Shown one piece after another: positions 1-9,207 of a stretch of 50,969 nucleotides of DNA. The notes beneath the pieces are model-generated. The model did no database searches, was not told where the DNA came from, and worked only from the letters and a program-made list of their open reading frames with translations. The DNA is from Selaginella moellendorffii (lineage: Eukaryota; Streptophyta; Lycopodiopsida; Selaginellales; Selaginellaceae): assembly GCF_000143415.4 (NCBI RefSeq), contig NW_003314352.1:178796-229764 (forward strand). The letters run 5' to 3'. The translations under genes and the position numbers were made by a program. How positions within the stretch are numbered: the stretch's first letter is position 1; each line of letters opens with the position of its first letter.

Positions 1-273
1 GCCTGCGTCTCCGTGAACGATGCCTTCGTCATGAAGTCGTGGGGCGAGGCGCTGGGCGTCAATGGCAAGATCCTCATGCTGTCCGACGGCAATGGCAAGT
101 TTACCCGCGATCTGGGAGTGACCGTGGATCTTTCGGACAAGGTGGAGGGATTGGGAGTGAGGTCCCGGCGCTACTCGCTACTGGCCGAGGATGGGATCGT
201 CAAGGTGTTGAATCTCGAGGAGGGTGGTGCCTACACGGTGAGCAGCGCCGACGAGATCCTCAAGGCACTCTAA
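1..273 (+). CDS. PRXIIE: Type II peroxiredoxin, plastid PrxIIE-like (3' part, 5' truncated by window)
   Basis: The frame is open from base 1 and ends with TAA at 271-273, giving the last 90 residues. The first residues read [16 protein letters not shown], the signature block of type II peroxiredoxins, and its Cys (residue 2 here) sits where plant PrxII carries the resolving cysteine. The peroxidatic cysteine lies upstream, outside the window. The stretch [16 protein letters not shown] followed by VLNLEEGG and a C-terminal SADEILKAL resembles the plastid isoform PrxIIE more than the cytosolic IIB/C/D forms; this subgrouping comes from recall of family sequences. Known role of the family: thiol-dependent reduction of H2O2 and alkyl hydroperoxides, regenerated by glutaredoxin or thioredoxin. 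No stop or frameshift is visible. The gene is convergent with the 6PGL gene, with about 200 bp between stop codons. A transit peptide cannot be assessed because the 5' exon(s) are missing. Confidence 0.9.
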   Translation, partial: ACVSVNDAFVMKSWGEALGVNGKILMLSDGNGKFTRDLGVTVDLSDKVEGLGVRSRRYSLLAEDGIVKVLNLEEGGAYTVSSADEILKAL

Positions 274-475
274 GCTCCAAGAGCTACATACGAGGTGATA
301 GAACTCCGTTTTACTTCGTTTTTGGCTTTGATAGATGATCGAGCGAGCCTAGAGTTGGAAGCTTTCTTTCGCAAAATAAAGACTTTTAGCAGGACGATGA
401 AGTTCTTGCGTGATCATCGGAAGTTTCTTTCGAATCAAAGAATGGCTTTTATTTCCTTGCGAGATCACGAAACAA

Positions 476-1608
476 TCAGCATCCATGTTGTCCAGCAGCC
501 GCTCGATCCACGTACCATACCAGGTTTCCATCATGAGGCAAGATCATCTGCGCCGGCAACTCCCCAGCCGGGAGCTCCTCCCCGAAAACTCGCGCCACCA
601 TCTCCGCCTTGGAGGCCCCCGACGCGACGAACACGACGTTGGCGGCCGCGTTGATCACCGGCAGCGTCATGGTGATGCGCTGGGGTGGCGGCTTTGGCGA
701 ATCGGCGATGGAGCACACCCATCGCTGCCTCTCCTGGATCAGCGGATGGTTTGGGAAGAGCGACGCGATGTGGCCGTCGGGTCCCATCCCCAGGAGGATG
801 AGATCGAATCGGGGAAGTCCCTGCTGCGATGTGTCGAGGATCCCCGTCTGGATGGAATGCGCGATCAAGGCCTGGTAGTCGTCGGCGGCGGCCTCGGCGT
901 CGAGAGCGTCATTGATGGAGTAGACTTGAGACACTGGAATCGTCACCTTGGATGATCCAAGAAGAAAAAACCAAGTGTTGGAAGCTAGCTGCAAAGATTC
1001 TGGAGGAATTCTCTACCTTGGAGAGGAAGAGATCGTGCGCGAGCTTGTAGCTGCTGTCCGGATCATCCTTGCGGACCACGCGCTCGTCCACCCAGAAGAC
1101 ATGCCATCGGCTCCAATCGATCTGGTCCACGACCGGCGCTTGCGCAAGCTTCCTGAATCGATCGATCCCTCGTGAATTTCGCCGAACAAAAGGAGATCAT
1201 CACTTACGTGAGGGCCGAGACGAGCGATCCTCCCGACAGCACAACAGTGAATGCGCCCTTCCTCTCGATCGATGCAGCCGAGAGCTTGCTGATGTGATCC
1301 GCCAGCCCCTCGGCGAGCTTGCCGCCGTCGTCGAATGCCTTCAAATGCAGCGAGGGATCGAGCTTGGGCGCCATTACACCGGACGAAGAGGACGAGAAAG
1401 AAGACGCGCCCCCAAAAGATCCAAGAACCCTAGGAGCTCTCCTGGCCGGCAAGCTGGATCGCTTTTCCGCGAGAAACGTTGCGCGAGCAGGGATTTCGAC
1501 ACGAAATCGCGGCGACAAGCCACGATCGCGATGGCAATGGGGAGAATCGAAGTAGGCGAGGATCGATTGGGACTGCCGGGGAGAAGAAAGAGCGTGTGGC
1601 AGTGGCAT
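476..1608 (-). CDS. PGL: 6-phosphogluconolactonase, probably plastid-targeted (3 exons)
   Basis: Exons on the minus strand: 1608-1208, 1152-1017 and 946-476, all with GT..AG borders, joined to a 335-residue protein. It hydrolyses 6-phosphogluconolactone to 6-phosphogluconate in the oxidative pentose phosphate pathway. Family marks: LSGGSL (about residue 126), the IDWSRWHVFWVDERVV block at the start of exon 2, and GMGPDGHIASLFP (about 232-244), which carries the catalytic-site Asp/His motif of the glucosamine-6-P isomerase/6PGL fold. About 75 residues precede the catalytic domain. They are rich in Ser, Arg and Ala and poor in acidic residues, as in plastid transit peptides; targeting is inferred. 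The ATG at 1608 has an A at -3. Introns are short (55 and 70 nt). The gene is divergent from the NRL gene at 2540 across about 930 bp. Plants also have cytosolic and peroxisomal isoforms, so the isoform call is less sure than the enzyme call. Confidence 0.92.
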
Positions 1609-2374
1609 GGTGGTCAGCGCTTCTTCAGCCTAGGACCATTGACGACGAAGGTAAACGAATATACAGTGAGCCTGTAGAATATGCGATCTTCTTTTAAAGG
1701 AGCCCTAAAGTGTGAAATGAAAACTAAAGGCAATTGAATTGAAAGAGACAAATCAATCACTTCTGGCCTTGCTGGCTGCTGTAAGTGTAAAGGTAGCCAG
1801 TAAGCCAGTATAGCGAGCGCCAGAGATTGGACGGACGAGATCGCGCGAGAGCTACATCCTGTGGCGTCAGTCTATCCAACAACAAAATGCCAGCACCAAC
1901 CCGCAAAAGGAAATGGCGCTTTCACCCTTTAATCCCCTCGGCCGTACGGTGCTTGTAGCTGTACGGAGGGCCCGGTGATCGGTTCGATTCCAACCACCGG
2001 ATCATCCAGGGCAAGGGTTTTGCCTTTGGGACAGGCACGAAGAACAGGGGAGGGGATTGATCGCTTTCCGACGGGGTTCTTGCCGCGATCGAGAGAGATC
2101 GCAGCTGGAAGGGAGCGGCGTAGCGAGCGCTGCGCAACGCCGTCGCGCCATTCAATCCAGGAGGTTTGTCGGCGAGGTCGGGATTTGAGAGGATTATGAG
2201 GAGGGAGGGGGTGTGCGCTAGCGCTCGACTGTTCTTGGTCGGGTTTGAGTCGTCGCCGGTGATGACACGCATCGGCATTGTGCGCTTGATGTGATTGGCG
2301 CGTCTTCCATCGCCAATTCAAAGGCAGGCAGAAGGAACAAAAGGGAGAGAGAGACAGATAGAGAGACTTTGAAG

Positions 2375-2408
<34 letters not shown>

Positions 2409-2539
2409 CACACCCACAGGGAAGCGCGAGGAAATCTACTGGAGAGCCTATTTTTTGCTCGAGATTCCAGGCTCTGCCAGATCACTCACTCCGGAGGGTT
2501 TTTCTCCTCTCCCGGCAGTTTTTCTCGCACAGCATTCGA
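1609..2539. promoter_or_regulatory. Divergent intergenic region and NRL 5' leader
   Basis: This is the region between the start codons of the 6PGL gene (leftward) and the NRL gene (rightward). I see no supportable coding exon. It must hold both promoters and both 5' leaders. The only structured element I can point to is the GA/CT inverted tract at about 2343-2408, annotated separately. Confidence 0.5.
2343..2408 (+). repeat. GA-rich/CT-rich inverted tract in the NRL leader
   Basis: A run of GAGA-type sequence is followed at once by a run of CTCT microsatellite. The centre reads GAGAGACTT-TG-AAGTCTCTC, a perfect 9-bp stem with a 2-nt loop, and the flanking GA and CT runs extend the pairing on both sides with a few mismatches. 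It lies about 130-200 bp upstream of the start codon at 2540, so it is in the leader or proximal promoter. GA/CT tracts are known binding sites of plant BPC (GAGA-binding) proteins; that role here is inferred. Confidence 0.6.
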
Positions 2540-4888
2540 ATGGCGGCGAGTATGAAGCTGGGCTCCAAGAGCGAGGGATTTCTTCGCAGAGGCCAAGCAT
2601 GGTAAGCTTGGAATTGCTAGATCTCTCGCCCCATTGTCTCCTCCTTTTCCTTGCGCAGGTTTTGTACGACCGGTCTTCCCAGCGATGTGGTTGTCCAAGT
2701 CGACGAAATGACATTCCACCTTCACAAGGTTCTATTCTGGATTTCTTATCCAATTGTTCTGATCCATGTCTCTTGTAGTTTCCTCTCATGTCCAAGAGCG
2801 GGCTTCTCGAGAAACTCATCACCGAGTCCTTAGAGAGCCGCGATCAACTTAGAAACGAAGATGACGAAGACGAGGACGATGAAGAGCAGCGTGGCTGCGT
2901 CGTTCAGCTCGCTGGCATCCCTGGCGGCACCGAGTCCTTCGAGCTAGCCGCAAAGTTCTGCTACGGCGTCAAGCTCGAGCTCACCGCCAGCAACATTGTC
3001 CCGCTCCGTTGCGCCGCCGAGCACCTGGAGATGACCGAGCAGCTTGGCGAAGGCAATCTCATCGTCAAGGCCGAAGGCTTTCTCAACCAAGTGGTGCTCC
3101 GCAGCTGGAAGGACTCGGTGCGGGCGCTTCAGTCGTGCGAGAAGGTGCTCGAGCAGGCGGAGAAGCTCCAGATTGTCAAGCGGTGTGTGGATTCCATCTC
3201 CAGTAAGGCGTGCACGGATCCGAGCTTGTTCGGGTGGCCGCTCATGGATCACCACCTCACCATGCAAAGCCCCGGCGGCAGCGTCCTCTGGAACGGGATT
3301 AGCACCGGGGCTCGGCCGAGGAACTCTCGCAGCGACTGGTGGTACGAGGACGTCGCGTCGTTGAGCTTGAGCATGTTTGAGCGGCTGGTGGCGGCGATGG
3401 AAGTTCGCGGATTGAAGCCCGAGATCGTCGCTGGAGCAGTGATGAGTTACGGAAAACGCTACCTCCCTGGATTAAACCGGCGCAGAGGCGAAGGTGGCGG
3501 AGGCGGTGGCGGCGGCGGTGGAAGTAGAAGGAGTGGACTCTACTCGGCTCCCGTCACCACGCTCTCTGAGGTGGATCAACGAATTCTACTCGAGACCATC
3601 CAGCGGCTTCTTCCGGCTCAGAAAGGAGTCGTCCCCGTCCGATTTCTCTTCGGCCTGCTCAAGCTGTCGATGCTCCTGGGTGCAAGCAGCGATTGCAAGG
3701 CGAGCCTGGAAGCGAGGATTGGTATGCAGCTGGAACAGGCCGGGCTGGACGACCTCCTCATGCCGAACTACTCGTACACAGTGGAGACCCTCTACGACAT
3801 CGACGTCGTCCAGCGGATCGTGGAGCATTTCCTGAGCAGCGATGGTGGTGGATCGTCCGTGAACACGCTGGGGAACCTGGTGAGCCTGTCGTATGATCAC
3901 GACGGCTCGCCAAACAATGGAGCGGTGACGCCAATGATGCAAGTCGCCAAGCTCATGGACGCGTACCTCGCGGAGGTGGCACCGGACGTGAATCTCAAGA
4001 TGGGGAAGTTTCAGGCTCTGGCGGAATCGCTGCCCGAGTACGCGAGGCTGGTGGACGATGGTCTGTACCGTGCGATTGATATCTATCTCAAGGTAAGTTC
4101 TTCGTGCCACCTCCTTCGTGAGTTTCTTCTATAACTTTGGTTCTTGGTTCCAGGCTCATCACTGGTTGACGGAGCTAGAGCGCGAGAAGCTGTGTCGCAC
4201 CATGGATTGCCAGAAACTTTCGCTCGAGGCGTGCACTCACGCCGCTCAGAACGAGCGCCTGCCCCTCCGCGTCGTCGTCCAGGTGCTGTTCTTCGAGCAG
4301 CTGCAGCTCCGGACCGCCATCGCCGGCTGCTTCCTCGTGTCCGAGAACGTGGAGGCGTCGCGGCCAGCTTACCAGAACCCACGCGACGCTGCCAGTGGCG
4401 CCGCCGCCGCCGCCGCCGCTGCATCGAATCGAGCAGCAGCAGGAGGAGGAGGTGGTGGAGAAGGCTGGGCGAATGTACTACGCGAGAACCAAGTGATGAA
4501 GGTGGACATGGATCGGATGAGGAGCCGCGTGATCGAGCTGGAGAAGGAGTGCACGCAGATGAGGCAGGAGATTGAGAAGATTGGAAACGGGAAGAGCGGC
4601 GGCGGTGGCGGCGGCGGCGGCGGCGGCGGGGGTGGAGTGAAGAGCAGTCACGCCGTGCTCGCGGCGTCGATGATGTCGAGCTTCTCGCTGGCCAAGAAGC
4701 TGGGCTGCCGATCGAAGCCGCACGCGCTAAAGCCGCAGGACGTGATGAAGCCGCCACAGCCAGCGCCGCCGCCAGAGGATGATCTTGATGAAGGATCGCT
4801 CAAGGCGGCGGCGGCGGCGGCGAGGGCGGCGGGGGTGGCGGCTCCTCAAGTGAGGCGGCGGCATCGGCGAACCCATTCACTGGTTTGA
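2540..4888 (+). CDS. NPH3/RPT2-like (NRL) BTB-domain protein (4 exons)
   Basis: Exons 2540-2601, 2659-2728, 2779-4092 and 4154-4888 join in frame to 726 residues. Introns are 57, 50 and 61 nt. NRL proteins act as substrate adaptors of CUL3 ubiquitin ligases and work with phototropins or in auxin transport at the plasma membrane. Domains: MKLGSK start and [10 protein letters not shown] (about 21-30) opening the BTB/POZ domain; [18 protein letters not shown]; the DWWYED block and NPH3 domain (about 210-510), including [13 protein letters not shown] near 374. A predicted coiled coil lies at about 589-625, and the basic C-terminus ends in RRTHSLV. The N-terminal half resembles the Arabidopsis At1g30440 clade more than NPH3, RPT2 or NPY proteins; this is from recall. 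Oddities: a lineage-specific glycine run inside the NPH3 domain (about 282-296), plus alanine and glycine runs in the C-terminal tail, all from GCN/GGN trinucleotide expansions. The ATG at 2540 has an A at position -1 only, but it gives the family's normal N-terminus. Confidence 0.93.
4597..4637 (+). repeat. GGC/GGT trinucleotide tract coding for a poly-Gly run
   Basis: In-frame GGN repeat in the last exon of the NRL gene, giving about 13 consecutive glycines between the coiled coil and the basic tail. A similar, shorter tract lies at about 3490-3525 inside the NPH3 domain. Both keep the frame, as expected for tolerated microsatellite growth. Confidence 0.85.
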
Positions 4889-5362
4889 TGCTTACTTTCT
4901 CCTCTCGTGTTCTCGTGTTCTTCTCGTGTGCTCTGTTTTAGGGCTATTAAAATTGCCGCGAAATATTTTAAATTTAGACTCGTTAGCCTGGCGCTAAATG
5001 GTCATGTGGCCTAGTTTCACGGCCGTACGCATATAAAGAAGCATGGAGGAGAATGAGCTCTCTCTATCTCCACCAACCTATCTAATGGAAGACAACAGGA
5101 AAGAACAAAAAACCTCTTAAAAAGGGCGAGGAAGAATCCCAACGGAAGAAAGGAAGGTCGGCCTACCTACATTGCGCTGTGTGATCAATCGATTCGTCTT
5201 CGTGTTTCAATCGAATTTCCATATAATCGTTTGCTCGGTCACCATTTAACTCTCCCTGCTCGATCGATCGATCCCATGTATCTCATCCATTGCGGGTCGA
5301 TCAATCGCCAGAGAAGAAAGAACCAAGAAAGGGGAAGGAAGAAAGGGGCTATAATCCATCGA
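4889..5362. other. Convergent intergenic region (NRL / SAUR-like 3' ends)
   Basis: No supportable gene. It holds the 3' flanks of the NRL gene (+) and the SAUR-like gene (-). A TATA-like string (GCATATAAAG, about 5029-5039) precedes a CT-rich patch, but nothing coding follows it on the plus strand, so I do not call a promoter. Confidence 0.5.
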
Positions 5363-5956
5363 TCACATTGTGTAAAACTCCAAGAGCTCCTCGAGATTGA
5401 AGTTGCGCAGCGATGGATCGTCCCGGCTGAGCAGCCACAGGATGTGCTCGAAGAGAATGGCGTCGCAATCGAGCAGGATGTCCTCCTCGTACAGCGGCGA
5501 TTCGCCCGCCCTAAGCCCCGCGGCCACGAAGTTGGATCTCTCGAGCAGGCATTGCACGATGGCGTGGTCCAGGATCTGGGGCTCTACCTGGAACGCCTGC
5601 CGCTCCTCGTCCTCCTTGCCCACCAGGAGCGTCACCAGATTGCTCTTGGCCTTCCTGGCGAATTTGACGCACGAGAGGAGGCGGTGATCCCCCCTGCGCT
5701 GCAGCACCGCCAGCGAGGAATTGGACGCCGCCGCCTCGCCGCCGGGGAGGATGGGCGAGAGGCTCTCCCTGTACGAGGTGGAGAAGCGCCAGAGCTTGGA
5801 AGAAGATCTGAAGAGATCCATGGACGAGTCCTCGTCGCTGCCCGAGCGCCGCCCGCCTCCGCCGCGAATCGCATCCAGTTTCTCGATGAGCCGGTTCATC
5901 TTCATCCTGGGAGAGATCGAATTGGGGATTGGATTGGAGGGATTCGTGTCTCTCAC
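5363..5956 (-). CDS. SAUR-like (small auxin-up RNA family) protein, single exon
   Basis: Intronless frame of 197 residues ending TGA at 5363-5365. The C-terminal half carries a SAUR-type core: LLVGKEDEERQAFQVEPQIL (about 110-129), then LDHAIVQCLLERS, and a closing DILLDCDAILFEHILWLL, which matches the conserved [I/L]-PCD-x-x-x-F-E-x-[L/I]-LWLL ending of the family. Canonical SAURs inhibit PP2C.D phosphatases and so raise plasma-membrane H+-ATPase activity and cell expansion. The N-terminal 90 residues are basic and low-complexity (GGGGRRSGSDEDSSMD). The usual VYVG is replaced here by a TLLVG variant, so this is a divergent member. An internal ATG at 5905 (MKMNRLIEKLDAIRG) would give a more SAUR-like length and may be the true start. 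It lies in tandem with the maturase gene, not overlapping it. Confidence 0.75.
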   Translation of the reverse strand: MRDTNPSNPIPNSISPRMKMNRLIEKLDAIRGGGGRRSGSDEDSSMDLFRSSSKLWRFSTSYRESLSPILPGGEAAASNSSLAVLQRRGDHRLLSCVKFARKAKSNLVTLLVGKEDEERQAFQVEPQILDHAIVQCLLERSNFVAAGLRAGESPLYEEDILLDCDAILFEHILWLLSRDDPSLRNFNLEELLEFYTM

Positions 5957-6646
5957 GAGGATGGAGATGGAGGAAAAGCCCTCATTCGCGACGGAGAGAT
6001 GATAGCATTGTGGCAGAAGAAGATTTTGGAAAGAAATCCAAGGGGAAGGAATCAGAGTGCATTGGACGCAGCCCTTTGTTATGGAGCTTCTTGCCAGAAC
6101 GCTAGAGTGACGTCTTCCATAGCCAAAGCCGCGATGGACTCTAGCGGGGTGGACCGATCCTGAGCGTCCATTTCCGGCACACGATCTTAGTTAAGCTTGT
6201 TTAAAACGATAGCAAAGGGTAAATAACCTCTCCCGGATTAATAGTATGGTTGTCTATGGCCAGCAGAGGTTCGTGTTTGTCACTCCGGGAATAATTTTCA
6301 ATATCCCCGAGTAAAACAATAACGTGGTTGATAATCGAGAGCTTTCGAAGTTGCTAGAAGAAGCAAAGGACGTATGTTCTTGTTTAAAATGGGAGAACGT
6401 CAAACACGGGATTCTGGGCATGCCTACTAAAATTCCTCGCATTTTCCACTCTGGCCTTGGAGCTTCCAGCCTGACCAGAACAACAAGGTCGAGCATCTTT
6501 AGTAACTTCAATCACCTTTAGCAAAGTCCTACCTTGCCTTGTAGTTTCAGCAAGAAAGTATGATCAACCTCCCGCGTTGTTCACAAAAAAGCGGGGTGAA
6601 AGAGTTGAAAAAACAGATGAACGCCTCCTCGCTTGCTATTTAATGG
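5957..6646. other. Intergenic, SAUR-like promoter side / maturase 3' flank
   Basis: No gene supported. A 65-codon frame at 6324-6521 (+) has no recognisable domain and I do not call it. The region must contain the SAUR-like promoter (reading leftward) and the end of the maturase transcript. Confidence 0.45.
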
Positions 6647-9115
6647 TCACTGCGATCGAGGCCGCCGGGATCCTGCAAAAATGATCTGCGTTTCATCACC
6701 AAAACACGAAACAAAAGTCAAGATAACGTACCTGACATGATGTGCTGAAGCATTGTTTCCTGGATGTTGTCGTAGAACATCGTTCCAAACCGAGAGATGG
6801 CAGGGGTGCTTGGCAGCGACGCCACAACGTCTTGGCCTTTCACCATCTGTGGCCCTCGCTTGAACTCGAGAATGGATTTCCTGGTGGTGAAGTCGTGCTT
6901 GGCAGCCAAGGTGATGAGCGCCGACCATCGCACTTGGTAGTCCACGATACGCTTCACTTTGATGTAATTGTCGGAGCAGCGGTAGTAGACGAGCAGCGCG
7001 TAGGCGATCGCCGCGAAGTAAGAGACGATGGACTCGTCCGGAGCGTTGAGAAACGAGCAAACAGCGTCGGGGCGGATGGAGTCGGGCTTGATCATTCCGA
7101 TGTAGCGCAGCTCGGCCATGATGGTGTCCAGCGGCGCAATGAGCCGAATTGGAAGAGCTCCATACGTCTGCACCATCTCCAATCTCTTGGACTTGTTCTT
7201 CGGCAGGACCGGCTTTGGATCTCGGTTCTCCTTCAAGATGCTCCTGTAGTGCTTCTCAAGCAAGTCCGTCAAGTGCTGATGAGCCTTGGTTATCTCCTCC
7301 GGGATCCCAAGGGCAGACATGTTGTAGAACACAGCGTTCTCGGTGTTGAGTAGCTCTTCCACGGCCAGCCTTGTCATTCCACTCCTCAACTTGGCAATGG
7401 CGAAGTCCCTGACCATATTCTCGGATTTTAGACGGACCATGCTCTTGCACTGTTCCAGGTCCGGGAGCTCCCGACTTACTTTTCGGAGTCCCAGCATCCA
7501 CGCATGCAGCGTCAATCTCTTCATCCTGTCCGACCACACCCGCTCACGAAGTTCCCTCAGCTTGACGTTCCGGAACTTGCTCCTCCGGCGTTTCTCCAAC
7601 CTTTTTGCTTCTGTCCGGGGATCATACGTCGACTCAGCAGCCGTGATTCTCATCCCAAGGAAAAGCGTCGACCCGAAGCTTATGTCCACGTACGAAGCGT
7701 AGTCTGGCTCCAGATGAAGCTCCGTTTTCATGAACTTTAGTATCAGAGCCTGTATTCTCTCGGCAATGGCCCTTGACGCCCCGACTCCCACCACAAACTC
7801 GTCCAGGTACCGCACGTACTGCAAGTTGATGGGAAGCTCCTTGCTGGCTGGGACTGGATTGGAGCGGACGTTGAAAATCGTCCGTCGTCCACGGTCTGCT
7901 GGCACCCTCTCCTGCTCCAGAATCATCCGAGAGATCTCGTCGTCCAGCGATCGCAGGTAGACGTGACAGAGTAGCGGTGCTAAAACGGATCTCCGGACTC
8001 CAAGCTCTTCGTGCTCGTACTTATTCTTCGCCAACTGCGGGTTCTTGGCCAGGGTCTTCGGCGAGTACTTGACGTCCTCGGCAACGGTGGCCTTCACGTC
8101 GAACAGCTTGAGTATTAGCTCCACGAAACCTTTGTCTTCGATCTCTTGCTCAAGCATCGAGGCTAGCAAATCCGTGTCTATCTTGGCGTAGATGTTGTCG
8201 AAGTTAAACTCGAGCAGCCAGCAAACTCCCAGCCACCGGTTACTCCTTACGTCCTCCAACAAAGTGTGGCACCCTCTGTTGGGACGATACCCGTGAGCTT
8301 TTGGGGAGAGCAAAGGCTCGTAGATCTTCTCCAGAGCCATCTGCATGGCCTCTTGGACGATCAAGTCCCCCACCGGCGGAAATGGACTGGAGAGTGGATG
8401 CTTATACTTGCTGTGAAGGCCGTAGTCCAGGAAGAAATCCAAGTTGAAGCTCCTCAAGGGATCCCGCCTGCCTTTCTTCCAGTAGAACTCGCAGTTGCCC
8501 GAGAAGATCTCCGCTCGCTTGGTCCGCATAGCCCAGAGGTTTACGAGGAGAAAGGTGTAGCGGTCGGCAAGAGTGTGCTGAGTAGCACGAGTTCCAAACT
8601 TTCTAAACACGTTCCTGGCGTGGTAGTGTTGAAACTCATAGGCCCCGGCGAGGAGACTCTCGCGCGTCAATCTCAGCCAGTTTAGAGGCAGCTCGCCCGA
8701 TCCAAGCTGTGGAATCTTGAGACCCGGCCTGGCCTTGAGCCTCTGGTAAGCAGCAAGCAATGTGTTCTTATCCGAGACAATGTCTATGAGATTCTCGTAC
8801 CTCCCATTCGGGCCCCGGCACAGCTCCAAGATCCTGTCCAGCCGCCTCCCCTGGCCCTGCGATGGCAATGGAATGAGGCCAAAGCAGCCCTCGGCGAGCA
8901 CGAAATCCAGCGCAGTCTGCTCCACATCCCTCCTGTAGTCTTCATCGCCAGCATCGTCCTGCCCTTGTTCTTGCACTGCTTCGACCATGGCTTGGGAGAG
9001 CGTGCAGTAGCTTGTGCCGCCCAGACCTATACCAAGAATGAGAAATGCTGGATCGATGGAGCTGCCTACCAGGCGATCGAGGCCGAGAAATCGCTGCGCG
9101 CCACACCCGTGCCAT
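6647..9115 (-). CDS. Nuclear-encoded group II intron maturase, nMAT1/nMAT2-like (organelle splicing factor)
   Basis: Proposed exons on the minus strand: 9115-9070, 9026-6732 and 6672-6647, giving 788 residues. A single long frame also runs upstream to 9207, but it would start in AT-rich leader. Using the ATG at 9115 (A at -3, G at +4) and removing a 43-nt GT..AG intron gives an N-terminus MARVWRAAISRPRSPG, a good mitochondrial/plastid presequence, and joins the main frame exactly. The protein has a reverse-transcriptase-like region with fingers/palm at about 230-480. The usual PQG..SPLL motif reads RRSVLAPLLCHVYLRSLD (about 360-377) and the catalytic YADD is YLDE (422-425). Domain X (maturase) lies at about 640-750 with YYRCSDNYIKVKRIVDYQVRWSA. 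No HNH endonuclease is seen. The family helps splice group II introns in mitochondria (nMAT1/2) or plastids. The degenerate RT site suggests an RNA-binding splicing role without cDNA synthesis. The last exon codes for only SRRPRSQ plus the stop. Confidence 0.88.
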
Positions 9116-9120
9116 GTTTC

Positions 9121-9147
9121 TCTAGGGTTTAAGGCATAAACCCTAGA
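9121..9147 (-). promoter_or_regulatory. Palindromic telo-box pair with a 2-codon uORF, maturase leader
   Basis: Perfect inverted repeat: TCTAGGGTTT, 7-nt spacer, AAACCCTAGA, ending 6 nt before the proposed start codon at 9115. AAACCCTA is the plant telo-box, common in promoters and leaders of translation and organelle-biogenesis genes and bound by TRB/telobox proteins (established). Read on the gene strand, the spacer region contains ATG CCT TAA, a minimal Met-Pro upstream ORF. Whether it is transcribed depends on the transcription start, which I cannot see. Confidence 0.6.
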
Positions 9148-9207
9148 ACTTTTTAAACTACAAAGTTTTAACGAAAAAAATATAAAACAGGAAATATAAA
9201 AATTCAT

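Noticed and set aside
4083-4757. 224-codon Arg/Ser-rich frame antisense to the NRL gene
   Set aside because: It is a shadow of GC-rich exon 4. The plus-strand frame carries the NPH3-family conservation and the splice sites.
5029-5040. TATA box for an unknown plus-strand transcript
   Set aside because: No coding frame, repeat or known RNA follows. The string alone is common.
5231-6163. 310-codon plus-strand frame over the SAUR-like gene
   Set aside because: Antisense shadow. The minus strand has the SAUR core and a sensible start and stop.
6324-6521. 65-codon frame between the SAUR-like gene and the maturase
   Set aside because: No family resemblance, no splice signals, and an equally long frame lies on the opposite strand.
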